From: UBA8886 sp002731655
Lineage (GTDB): Archaea; Thermoplasmatota; Poseidoniia; MGIII; CG-Epi1
Reading direction: 5' to 3'
NCBI GenBank assembly: GCA_030754655.1
Contig: JASLZX010000003.1
Coordinates: 1 to 64,000, forward strand
DNA length: 64,000 nt
Below, one piece after another: positions 48,688-56,571 of the stretch. Position numbers and translations under genes: made by a program. A model generated the notes under the pieces. It saw only the letters and a program-made list of their open reading frames with translations. It was not told the origin of the DNA and did not search any database. Positions within the stretch are counted from its first letter, which is position 1; the number at the start of each line of letters is the position of its first letter.

Positions 48688-50004
48688 CAACGCCCCAATC
48701 AACGCCGCCGCGGCCGCGACCAGCGCCAGCCGGTCCAGTCCTGGCGAGGGCGAGATGGCCCAGAGCGCGAGGCTGAAGCCGGCAAAGAGCAACGCGCTCT
48801 GCTGCACCACGGCGCGGCGCGACTGCCCCACCTGCAGCATCAGCACCAGCACCAGCGCGAAGGTGAGCGACGCGAGGCGGAACGGCGCCGCGTAGCCAAG
48901 CAGCGTCCAGAGGCTGGTGCCGAGCAGCGGCCCGATGGCACGCGACAGTGCGCCCAGCGACTGGCTCAGTCCCAGCACCGTCCCCTGCTCCTGCGGCCCC
49001 ACCGCGCGCGAAATTAGCGCGTTGAGCGTCGGCTGGATGAAGCCACTGCCGAGCGAGAAAATCGTCGTCGCCAGCGCAACGCCTTCGAGCGTCGTGGTGT
49101 AGGGAATATAGCCCATACCGAGCAGCATCAACAGCGCCCCCGCGCGCGAGGTCCACGCTTCGCCGCAGCGGCGCACCGCCGGGCCGACGAGGCCGCCCTG
49201 CGTCACGATGCTGACGCCGCCCATGTAGGCGAACAGCACCCCCGAGAGCCGCACCGGCAGGCCGATGCGTTCCTTCGAAAACTCGACGAAGGTGCCGAAG
49301 ATTATTGAGAACGCCAGCAGGTAAAGCGTGAAGATTACCAGGAGCAACCCCAGCCGCGGCTGCCGCAGGTAGGCGAGCGTCTCGCGCAGCGCTTCCCCCG
49401 GCGAGACGCGCGGCCGCACCACGTGGCCTGGCGGAAGCGACTCGGGCAGCCAGCGCCAAGCGCAGAAGAGGTTCAGCAGCGCCAGCCCCGACCCGAAGAA
49501 TGCCGGCAGCCAGAAGCCCCACTGCCCCAGCAGCCCGCCCAGCGCCGGCCCGCAGACAAAGCCCAGCCCGAAGGCGACGCCGAGCATCCCCATCCCCTGC
49601 GCGCGCTCCTCGGGCGGCGTCACGTCCGCCACGTAGGCGTACGCGGCGGCGTAGTTGGCGCTCATCACTCCCAGCATGATGCGCGACAGGAACAGCACCC
49701 CCAACAGCAACCGCCGGTCGTCGCTCAACCCCAGCGCCGGGTCGGCCAGCCCGAACACCGCGTAGGCGACAGCCGCACCGCCGAGACCGAGCATGATGAC
49801 CGGCCGGCGGCCGATACGGTCGCTCAACCGGCCCCACGCGGGAAGGCAGGCAAACTGCGCCAGCGAGAAGGCGGTAATCAGCAGGCCGACGGTGAGGATG
49901 CTGCCGCCCAGTTCGGCCACGATATAGTTCAGCAGCGGGATGAACATCGCGAACCCCGCAAGGTCGATGAACATCGTCAGCATCAGGATGTGGAGCGGCT
50001 TCAC
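48670..50004 (-). CDS. Major facilitator superfamily transporter
   Basis: The 444-residue protein has about twelve membrane helices and the MFS loop motif GRLSDRIGRRPVIM between helices 2 and 3 (residues ~58-71). The order of helices, with a short central loop (ESLPPGHVVRPRVSPGEALR), resembles TetA/DHA1 drug:H+ antiporters, so proton-driven efflux is the likeliest mode; the substrate is unknown. CTGTTATCC (minus, centred about 50027) lies some 23 bases before the ATG. It diverges from the mosaic surface protein. Confidence 0.87.
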   Translation of the reverse strand: MKPLHILMLTMFIDLAGFAMFIPLLNYIVAELGGSILTVGLLITAFSLAQFACLPAWGRLSDRIGRRPVIMLGLGGAAVAYAVFGLADPALGLSDDRRLLLGVLFLSRIMLGVMSANYAAAYAYVADVTPPEERAQGMGMLGVAFGLGFVCGPALGGLLGQWGFWLPAFFGSGLALLNLFCAWRWLPESLPPGHVVRPRVSPGEALRETLAYLRQPRLGLLLVIFTLYLLAFSIIFGTFVEFSKERIGLPVRLSGVLFAYMGGVSIVTQGGLVGPAVRRCGEAWTSRAGALLMLLGMGYIPYTTTLEGVALATTIFSLGSGFIQPTLNALISRAVGPQEQGTVLGLSQSLGALSRAIGPLLGTSLWTLLGYAAPFRLASLTFALVLVLMLQVGQSRRAVVQQSALLFAGFSLALWAISPSPGLDRLALVAAAAALIGALLTRKQ

Positions 50005-50081
50005 CGGCCCGCAGGCGGGGGGTGGATAACAGCCTGCGTTACAATCACTTATAGCCCCGTGCGCTCTGTCACACTCCCGGG

Positions 50082-53000
50082 ATGATGATTTTCATGCGCA
50101 AGACCCTCAAATATTCGTTCGCCGTACTAGTGTTTGCATTCCTGCTTTCACTGGCTGCCTCCGAGGCTTCCGGTGAAGTGGACCTGACGATTACCTCCTT
50201 GGACTACACTAATGACTTCGATACCGGAGATCCTGTTACTATCGTCCAGAGCGGGAAGGATGCTGACACTGTATACAAGTATAATTTTTACGACGATGAC
50301 AACGATGACTGCGATGAACAGAGGTGTCTCCCCGAGAATTGGTATGCGAAGAATTTTGACGACGCAATCTGGAGTTCAGGAGCCGCACCCTTCGGCAATA
50401 ATGACCAGGCCGGCGCCAGTCCGGGCACGATATGGCAAACAGAGGAGGATCTGAATGACCACATCGTAATTCGCCATCACTTTACTTACAGTAATGAGTA
50501 TGATGCAATCAGTGCTACCCTGAACCTGGCCTACAATAACTACTATGTCGCCTACCTGAACGGGAACCTTATTCGAGACTGCTATTCTTACCAAAACAAT
50601 AATAATTGTTACCAAGGCGACACTGCATACTGGAACAATGAACTAACCTATAACGGAGGCTCCCAGTCAGGGCCTAATCAAGATTGGCTAGTCGAAGGTG
50701 ACAACGTACTTGCCATACTAGGAAGAGACAGCACTTGGGGTGGGGACCCTAATCAGTGGCTTGATGTCGAGTTCGTGGTCAACGTCCAGTCCTGGAGGGA
50801 AAAACCGATTATCCTCGGTGATGACGTGTGGCTGAGGGTGATTACTTCCAACGTAGGAAACGAAACCGCTGAGAACTTCAACGTCACGCTGGCGGTCGAG
50901 GGTGAGGAGCTGGGGAATGCTACCATAACGGAACTGGCACCTAATGCTACGGCTGAAAGTGTGTTCTACTGGACTCCGGAGGCGCTCGGAGACTTTAATC
51001 TTGTGGCTTTTGCTGATGCTGGGCAAGATGTTGGAGAAAGCGATGAGGACAACAATACCCTGAATCGCACAATACACATTGGGTTCTATGCGTACAATAT
51101 TGCTGTGGAATCAAACCATGTTGTAGGAAATGCTACAGAGATTTTCAGGTACAATCTAACTGTCACTAACGAAGGCGACGTGGAAGACAATTTCACCCTC
51201 TCAGCCTCAGGTATTTTCTACAATTGGGATTGGACCCTTACGCCCAACGTACTTCACCTGCAACCCGGAGGGAGCGGGAATGCGACTCTTGAAATAGTTC
51301 CGGACAGAGAGACATTGGCTGGGAATTACTCCGTGTTCATGAGTGCCAGGTCTCAGTACTATAGTGAATTCAGAGAGAACGTAGTCCTGAGTGGCCGGGA
51401 TAACGAGACAGAATGGTGGTGGGCCCATTCCAATAGCAGTAACACGCGACTCTACTATTGCACGGACAATGATGAACCCGACGACCCAGATTATGAATGC
51501 GATATTAGCTGGACCGAACTAGACTTCGACTATGATGACAACTGGACCCTTGACCCGGCACCCTTCGGAGATACCGACATAGGCAATGTAGACAACAACA
51601 CGGTCTGGCAAGGCAACAGTTACGCCTACTTCCGCCATATATTCACTATCGATAATATTTCGGCTTACGAAGGGGGCAGCCTGAGCCTGAATACTGCGGC
51701 AAACAACTACGGAACCTACTACCTGAACAGCCAGATAGTGTTCAATGACATGCGGCAGGGTCAGGGCCACACCGCGAATTACTGGAACGATGAAACCCTG
51801 TTTGGACCCGAACTCTTGCAGGAAGGCGAAAATATCCTGGCATCAGTAGTCCGGGAAACTGGAAACACCCAGTGGTTTGATGAGGAAGTCGTGGCTGTTT
51901 TCTCCCAATCCGCAGCCTGGGATTTCGTTCCGCTACCACTAGAACTGGAAATGGAGATACTGCCGACCTATAATTTCTCGCTCTCGGCCCCCATTAGCAA
52001 CAAGCAGATTCCGGACGACACTAACTACACCTTTGAAGTCTGGATTACCAATCTAGGAAACATCGGAGATACCTATGAGATGGTAGTCACACTAAACGAC
52101 ACCTACAACTTTACAATCCTTAACTACACCACTACTGAAATGCACAGCGTTGTTGGAGAAGGTGCAATAGGTTACATTAATGTCACCATGCGCGACCTTA
52201 TCGAGGAAGACGCGCGTGGCGGTTTCAATGTTACTGTAATTTCGCGCAACTCGACCGAACAACTCACTAAATGGATTGAGCTGACTGCAATGCTCTATAT
52301 CGTGCCTGACACACTGCGTCCTGTTACGGAGGCTATAACAGATCCACTCGTCAACTCGACCTCGTTCCAGGTAGGGTGGGAAGTAGCCGAATGGTATCGC
52401 CTCGACGATGTGCTCGGCAACGACACCTTGGTGGTGACCGTCGAATACCGGCGCGACAACGGCAGCGGCAGCTGGGAGGAGTGGCAAGTGTGGCAGGTCT
52501 TCACGGCCGAGGACGAGGACAATCCGCTCGGCAGCGGGAGCGGAACCTTCTCGCTGGGCGAGGACGGTCGCAGCTTCCAGTTCCGGGCAACCGGCCTCGA
52601 CGATGACGGGCTGTTGGAGGACAAGACGGGACGCAATGACACCGAGACGCTGGTCGACACAACCCCGCCAACGGTCGCCGTTTCCAGCGACCCAGCTGGC
52701 GCGCTGCTCAGCACCAACTACCTCGAGCTGAGCTGGGAGAGCAGCGCCAGCGACCTTGCGGGCTACGACCTGCAACATTCGTTTGACGGCGGAGCGTGGG
52801 AAACGCTGCTGGCCGACTCGCTCGCGACGCGCTACGACTACTACGTCACGGCCGACGGCAGCCACGCCTTCCGCGTCATCGCGAGCGATGACGCGGGCAA
52901 CCGTGACGTGCCCGACACGCCCCAAATCAGCATGGTCATCGACACCGCAGCCCCGACGGGGAGGCTCGCGCCGCTGGAGCCGCTGACCGGCGCGCTAGCG

Positions 53001-54065
53001 GTGACGTTGCTGCCATCGCAGGATAACGCCAGCAGCTACAACCTGAGCTATGCGCGGATTGCCGAGGAGCAGCTGCTGACCGCCATCTGGGCGTGGCAGG
53101 AGCTCGGCAGCTGGAACTCGACGCAGTCGCACGATTTCGACGTCGTCGACGGCTACGCCTACTACTTCCGCTACACACCGGTCGACGCGGCGGGCAATGT
53201 CGCCGACCGCGACTCCCTCAGCGCAACTTACAGCGGCGACGGAAACCCGGGCCAGTCGTTTCCACTGCTGCTCCCCGCTATCATCCTGCAGGGCGACCCG
53301 CAGCTCACCGTGCACGCTGGCCTGACGGAACTGGCTCGCAGCAACGCGCCGGGGATGGTTCTCAGCAACCAATTCTACTACGACGCGGCGACTGCGACCA
53401 TCCAGTTCGGGAATGGCGCGAGCGGCTACCTGCCGACCGAGGGGGAATCTATTACCATCGCCTGGAGCGGCTACGATACTGCGACGCTGGTTGACCGCAC
53501 CCCGCCCTCCGCCCCGCGCAGCTTCCAGCTGACGCTGGCGCCCGACGGGAGCGCGCAGATGCGGTTCCTCTATTCTGCCTCGGACGACGTGGTCGAGTAT
53601 CGCATCATCCGCAAGGATTCGCCCAACGCTACCGGCGACCTGCTCGCGACGCTGGCCGCCAGCGAGGGGTACCTGACGCACGTCGACCAGCCGCCGGGCG
53701 AACAACTCTGGATTTACCGCGTCGTGGCCGTCGACCGCAGGGGGCTGCTCTCGCCCGCGGTCGAGGCGACGGTCGACCTGACACCAGCGGTGCAGCCACC
53801 GACGGACGGCGACGATGAAGCGGAGCTGCCGCTGATGACGCTGCTGGCGGGCGCGGCGCTGGTGCTGGGCGGTGGAGCGGCGGCCTGGTGGTTCACCCGG
53901 CCGCCGCCCGTGGCCGTCGCGCCGGTGCTGACGAGTGTCGCGTCGCCCTTCACCGCTGCCGACGAGGGACTTCTTTGCAGCGGGTGCGATACCATCTTCA
54001 CTCCCGACGAGGGGGAGACGCTACACTGCCCCGGCTGTGGGCAGGTCGGGCCGCCCCCTTCCTGA
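50082..54065 (+). CDS. Mosaic surface protein: duplicated carbohydrate-binding-like modules, CARDB/NEW3, Fn3-like repeats, TM, cytoplasmic zinc ribbon
   Basis: The 1,327 residues begin with a signal peptide (YSFAVLVFAFLLSLAASEAS). A module at ~86-235 (NWYAKNFDDAIWSSGAAPFG ... WLVEGDNVLAILGR) is repeated at ~485-620 (NWTLDPAPFGDT ... LLQEGENILASVVR) and resembles galactose-binding jelly rolls. Between them are a CARDB domain (TSNVGNETAENFNVTLAVEG) and a NEW3 repeat (TVTNEGDVEDNFTLSASG). From ~750 on, Fn3-like repeats dominate (DTTPPTVAVSSDPAG). A helix (LMTLLAGAALVLGGGAAAWW) is followed by a cytoplasmic ribbon CSGC ... CPGC. The DNA is AT-richer up to about 52,340, then abruptly GC-rich. ACTTATAGCC at 50047-50056 is the TATA box. 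Confidence 0.85.
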   Translation: MMIFMRKTLKYSFAVLVFAFLLSLAASEASGEVDLTITSLDYTNDFDTGDPVTIVQSGKDADTVYKYNFYDDDNDDCDEQRCLPENWYAKNFDDAIWSSGAAPFGNNDQAGASPGTIWQTEEDLNDHIVIRHHFTYSNEYDAISATLNLAYNNYYVAYLNGNLIRDCYSYQNNNNCYQGDTAYWNNELTYNGGSQSGPNQDWLVEGDNVLAILGRDSTWGGDPNQWLDVEFVVNVQSWREKPIILGDDVWLRVITSNVGNETAENFNVTLAVEGEELGNATITELAPNATAESVFYWTPEALGDFNLVAFADAGQDVGESDEDNNTLNRTIHIGFYAYNIAVESNHVVGNATEIFRYNLTVTNEGDVEDNFTLSASGIFYNWDWTLTPNVLHLQPGGSGNATLEIVPDRETLAGNYSVFMSARSQYYSEFRENVVLSGRDNETEWWWAHSNSSNTRLYYCTDNDEPDDPDYECDISWTELDFDYDDNWTLDPAPFGDTDIGNVDNNTVWQGNSYAYFRHIFTIDNISAYEGGSLSLNTAANNYGTYYLNSQIVFNDMRQGQGHTANYWNDETLFGPELLQEGENILASVVRETGNTQWFDEEVVAVFSQSAAWDFVPLPLELEMEILPTYNFSLSAPISNKQIPDDTNYTFEVWITNLGNIGDTYEMVVTLNDTYNFTILNYTTTEMHSVVGEGAIGYINVTMRDLIEEDARGGFNVTVISRNSTEQLTKWIELTAMLYIVPDTLRPVTEAITDPLVNSTSFQVGWEVAEWYRLDDVLGNDTLVVTVEYRRDNGSGSWEEWQVWQVFTAEDEDNPLGSGSGTFSLGEDGRSFQFRATGLDDDGLLEDKTGRNDTETLVDTTPPTVAVSSDPAGALLSTNYLELSWESSASDLAGYDLQHSFDGGAWETLLADSLATRYDYYVTADGSHAFRVIASDDAGNRDVPDTPQISMVIDTAAPTGRLAPLEPLTGALAVTLLPSQDNASSYNLSYARIAEEQLLTAIWAWQELGSWNSTQSHDFDVVDGYAYYFRYTPVDAAGNVADRDSLSATYSGDGNPGQSFPLLLPAIILQGDPQLTVHAGLTELARSNAPGMVLSNQFYYDAATATIQFGNGASGYLPTEGESITIAWSGYDTATLVDRTPPSAPRSFQLTLAPDGSAQMRFLYSASDDVVEYRIIRKDSPNATGDLLATLAASEGYLTHVDQPPGEQLWIYRVVAVDRRGLLSPAVEATVDLTPAVQPPTDGDDEAELPLMTLLAGAALVLGGGAAAWWFTRPPPVAVAPVLTSVASPFTAADEGLLCSGCDTIFTPDEGETLHCPGCGQVGPPPS

Positions 54066-54075
54066 GCGCTGACGC

Positions 54076-54123
54076 AATCTTATAAAGCGCATTACAACAT
54101 GCGGTAGACAACCGGAGGTTGAT
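54076..54123 (+). promoter_or_regulatory. Leadered promoter with consensus Shine-Dalgarno
   Basis: CTTATAAAG (about 54078-54086) is a good TATA box, and GGAGGTTGAT lies directly before the ATG at 54124. The regulator downstream therefore has a short leader and a near-consensus ribosome-binding site, an exception in this window. Confidence 0.65.
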
Positions 54124-54783
54124 ATGTCGCTGGAGGAAATCGATGACCTGTTCTACCTGCTCGAAAATCCGACGCGTCGGCGCATCCTGCAGCTACTCTC
54201 CCGCGAGCGGCTCTACCCGCTGCAATTATCGCGCGAAATCGATGTCAGCCAGCAGGCGGTAGTCAAGCACCTGCACATCCTCGAGGAGCATGGCATGGTC
54301 GCCTCGCGCGACGAGCCGAGCGACCGTGGGCCCAACCGGCGCGTCTACCGCGCTTCGCGTTCGGTTTCGCTGCATATCGACGTCGGCCCCACGACTTTTC
54401 GCGAGCAGGCGGCGCCGATGGCCGAGGACGCCGAGCTGAGCACCGAGCAGTTGCGCATCCGCAGCGCCATCTCCGAGGCGCGTAGCATGGAGCCGAGCGC
54501 CCGCATGGACCTGCTGGCGCGCGTCGGCGAGGATTTACGGCACTCACTGCGAGACCACGAACAGGAACGGCAGCAGCTGCTGGCGCTAATCGGCGAGCTG
54601 AACAGCGAGGTGGGGCGCTGTAGCCGCAAAGCGGACTGCAGCTACGACGAGCGGCGACTGCTGCACCACATGCTGCAAAACCCCAACTACACCATCGAGG
54701 GGGCTGCCGCCGCGCTGGGACTGCGCGAAGCTGAAGTGCGGCTGCTGCTGGCGGGGCTCGAGCAGCGCGGGCTCGCCCGCTGA
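54124..54783 (+). CDS. ArsR-like winged-helix transcriptional regulator with second C-terminal HTH
   Basis: Residues ~8-75 form a winged helix of the ArsR type: LENPTRRRILQLLSRERLYP, LSREIDVSQQAVVKHLHILE and EHGMVASRDEP. The middle is helical and acidic. Residues ~175-215 (LLHHMLQNPNYTIEGAAAAL, LREAEVRLLLAGLEQRGL) look like a second helix-turn-helix. No Cys-rich metal site is seen in the first domain, so the signal sensed is unknown. It could control the flanking surface-protein or pilin genes, which is inferred from position only. Confidence 0.83.
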   Translation: MSLEEIDDLFYLLENPTRRRILQLLSRERLYPLQLSREIDVSQQAVVKHLHILEEHGMVASRDEPSDRGPNRRVYRASRSVSLHIDVGPTTFREQAAPMAEDAELSTEQLRIRSAISEARSMEPSARMDLLARVGEDLRHSLRDHEQERQQLLALIGELNSEVGRCSRKADCSYDERRLLHHMLQNPNYTIEGAAAALGLREAEVRLLLAGLEQRGLAR

Positions 54784-54811
54784 ACATTAAATAGGGGAAC
54801 TAAATCGACGG

Positions 54812-55315
54812 ATGATGCGAATTCTCTACGGCACGCTGGTGCTGTTGCTCGTCGCCACGGCGACCCACGGCGAGGCAACCTACCGCGTCGACGGACTGCC
54901 GCTCGACTACGCCCTCGGCGAGGTGTACGAAATCACGCTCACGGTGAGCGACCCCGGCGCGGTGACAGGGGTCACAATCACGACCAACAACGGCTCGCTC
55001 TCCGCCGTTAATGAGTTCGGCGAAGGTGAGGCGCATGATCTGCAATTCGGCGCCTCGGACGACGGCTGGAGCTTCTTCTGGCAGGCACCCGCCGACGCAC
55101 ACGAGCTGGGCGAGGGCGAGGCGGAATTCAGCGTCACTTTCGCCGGCGAGGATGACTCTACCTGGGCAAGCTACGAAACGGTCGTGCGGCCGCCACCAAT
55201 CCACGCCGAGGACGAGGAGGCGACGCCCGAATGGGCGCTGCAACTGGCGTGGGGCGGCGTCGCGCTGACAGGAATCCTGGCACTGGCTGCGGCATTCATA
55301 CTGCGGCGCGACTGA
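54812..55315 (+). CDS. Small secreted protein with C-terminal membrane anchor
   Basis: The 167 residues have a signal peptide (RILYGTLVLLLVATATHG), a beta-rich external domain of about 110 residues (ALGEVYEITLTVSDPGAVTG ... GEAEFSVTFAGEDDSTWASY) and a C-terminal helix (LAWGGVALTGILALAAAFIL) ending RRD. The external part resembles the Reeler/choice-of-anchor V fold in its opening and in DGWSFFWQAP, but lacks a CxxCH. Function unknown. ATTAAATAGG (54785-54794) is centred about 23 bases before the ATG, so the mRNA is probably leaderless. Confidence 0.77.
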   Translation: MMRILYGTLVLLLVATATHGEATYRVDGLPLDYALGEVYEITLTVSDPGAVTGVTITTNNGSLSAVNEFGEGEAHDLQFGASDDGWSFFWQAPADAHELGEGEAEFSVTFAGEDDSTWASYETVVRPPPIHAEDEEATPEWALQLAWGGVALTGILALAAAFILRRD

Positions 55316-55345
55316 AGCGGCTATCGTCGAGGGCGCGGGCGCAAC

Positions 55346-55353
55346 GTATATAT
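55346..55353 (+). promoter_or_regulatory. Pilin gene TATA box
   Basis: GTATATAT is a strong TATA sequence about 52 bases before the pilin ATG. It predicts transcription start near 55374 and a leader of about 28 bases that begins with the hairpin at 55377-55390. Confidence 0.6.
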
Positions 55354-55376
55354 CGGCCGACAAACGTCCCTGATAC

Positions 55377-55390
55377 CTGCCTTCGGGCAG
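55377..55390 (+). promoter_or_regulatory. UUCG-tetraloop hairpin at the 5' end of the pilin leader
   Basis: CTGCC-TTCG-GGCAG forms a 5-bp stem closed by a C(UUCG)G tetraloop, one of the most stable small RNA hairpins. It should lie within the first few bases of the pilin mRNA and just before the purine-rich AGAGGA ahead of the ATG at 55402. It may protect the 5' end of an abundant transcript. Confidence 0.5.
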
Positions 55391-55401
55391 AGGACATAAC
55401 T

Positions 55402-55902
55402 ATGAAACGCAGAATTGTGAACGATGAGCAGGCGGTTTCACCTGTGATTGCGGTCATCCTGATGGTCGCAATTACGGTCGTGCTAGCCGCTGTGCTATAT
55501 GTGTGGGCCTCCAGCTTCCTGGGTGGCACCACTAAGAACGCGCCGACCGGCAGCACCATGGCAACCAAGACCTCAGGGAACGTCTGGATCGTAGAAATGA
55601 TCAAGCTGAACCCGCAAGTCTCGGTGAACTCGGTCCACTGGTACCTGCTGGACATCCAGGGCAACACTGTCAGTGATGGTCTGGTAGCGGCAGTCTACGG
55701 CTATTATGCCGGTGAGGGCAAGGGCGTCATCTTCGTCGACAACGACTTCGATGGCAAGCTGAGCCCGGGCGACAAGTTCGAGGTCCACCCCGGTGAATCC
55801 GGCTCAGATCTCGAGAACACGAACTCGGTAGACGACTACAAGTTCCGTCTCAAGTTCGAGCCCACCGGCGACACCATCGGCTACGACACCCCGCTGTCAT
55901 AG
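55402..55902 (+). CDS. Archaeal type IV pilin
   Basis: The 166-residue protein starts KRRIVNDEQAVSPVIAVILM, a class III signal peptide with the hydrophobic helix (AVSPVIAVILMVAITVVLAA) that packs the pilus core. Cleavage by a PibD-like peptidase is expected just before the QAVSP or AVSP stretch. The rest is a beta-rich head containing DNDFDGKLSPGDKFEV, which resembles a Ca2+-binding loop. It probably forms adhesive pili made by the operon at 60-64 kb. The start at 55402 is the only one that gives an ordinary pilin N-terminus. Confidence 0.88.
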   Translation: MKRRIVNDEQAVSPVIAVILMVAITVVLAAVLYVWASSFLGGTTKNAPTGSTMATKTSGNVWIVEMIKLNPQVSVNSVHWYLLDIQGNTVSDGLVAAVYGYYAGEGKGVIFVDNDFDGKLSPGDKFEVHPGESGSDLENTNSVDDYKFRLKFEPTGDTIGYDTPLS

Positions 55903-55927
55903 ACCTGACGGGCTGAACAGCCAAACA

Positions 55928-55948
55928 GGGGCGGCCCACAGCCGCCCC
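55928..55948 (+). terminator. GC hairpin after pilin gene
   Basis: GGGGCGGC-CCACA-GCCGCCCC forms a perfect 8-bp stem with a 5-base loop 26 bases after the pilin stop codon. It has no T tract of its own and is followed directly by a second hairpin. It may block 3' exonucleases as well as aid termination. Confidence 0.55.
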
Positions 55949-55952
55949 ACCC

Positions 55953-56007
55953 CTGCCGTGAGCGGCGCTAGCTGTGCTAGTAGCGTCGCCCGGCAGACCC
56001 CATTTTT
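55953..56007 (+). terminator. Long imperfect hairpin with T tract, probable pilin terminator
   Basis: CTGCCG (55953-55958) pairs with CGGCAG (55991-55996). Inside, GCGGCG (55962-55967) pairs with CGTCGC (55984-55989) and CTAGC (55968-55972) with GCTAG (55976-55980), giving about 17 pairs with one bulge. A run of five T follows at 56003-56007. It probably ends the pilin transcript; the convergent oxygenase gene stops at 56014. Confidence 0.6.
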
Positions 56008-56013
56008 ACAACT

Positions 56014-56571
56014 TCAGCTTAGCTCGAAGTGTGCGCACTCTAATCGTACCGCTCCCTGCGAGAGCTGGCTGACGTAGCGTACGCAATCCAGGTCGCCGGC
56101 GCCGAGCCGCGCCAGCAGCAGCGCGCCGGTCTCGCGCTCGCAGGTCGCCTGCGCCCCATCGGCGAAGCTAAAGATGTGGAAGCCACCGAATAGCGCCTGT
56201 GGTCGCTGCGTCAGGTCAAGGGCGAGCAGCAGCCGCTCGCCCTCTCCCTCCGCGTCGTGCAGCAGCGAATAGTCGCCCGCACCGTAGCGTTCGTGGCGGC
56301 AGCCGCGCAACTCCCAGCGCGCGTCGGTCGCCTGCGCCAGCCACTCGGCCAGCGCGGGAGAGCGCCAGAAGTCGGCGAGTAGCGGCGGCCCGGTCGCGCG
56401 GACCACGAAGCCAGGCCGCTCCTCGCGCTCGAGCTGCCCGGCAGGCGGCAGCTCCGGGAGTTCGGCGAGGACGCCGGAGAGCTGCACGACACGCTCGCGC
56501 GCAAGTTGCTCGCTGAGCGCGGCGAGCGCCGCTGGGTCGCGCCACGCAGAGGCGATGGGGAATTCAGCCAT
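56014..56571 (-). CDS. Degenerate double-stranded beta-helix protein, Tpa1/OGFOD1 C-terminal-domain-like
   Basis: The 185 residues resemble the non-catalytic second domain of Tpa1/OGFOD1 prolyl hydroxylases: FPIASAWRDPAALAALSEQL, VVQLSGVLAELPELP, LADFWRSPALAEWL, ERYGAGDYSLLHDAE, LLALDLTQRP and GGFHIF. An intact HxD iron motif is missing (the candidate reads HDAE), as expected for that domain. In eukaryotes it is fused to the catalytic domain and helps binding. Here it is a separate gene overlapping the catalytic-domain gene by 8 bases, so the two are probably partners. Confidence 0.66.
   Translation of the reverse strand: MAEFPIASAWRDPAALAALSEQLARERVVQLSGVLAELPELPPAGQLEREERPGFVVRATGPPLLADFWRSPALAEWLAQATDARWELRGCRHERYGAGDYSLLHDAEGEGERLLLALDLTQRPQALFGGFHIFSFADGAQATCERETGALLLARLGAGDLDCVRYVSQLSQGAVRLECAHFELS

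Noticed and set aside
48614..49837. A 407-residue minus-strand frame within the MFS gene
   Set aside because: Same strand but shifted by one frame, Arg/Gly/Ala-rich; the MFS frame has clear membrane helices and motif A.
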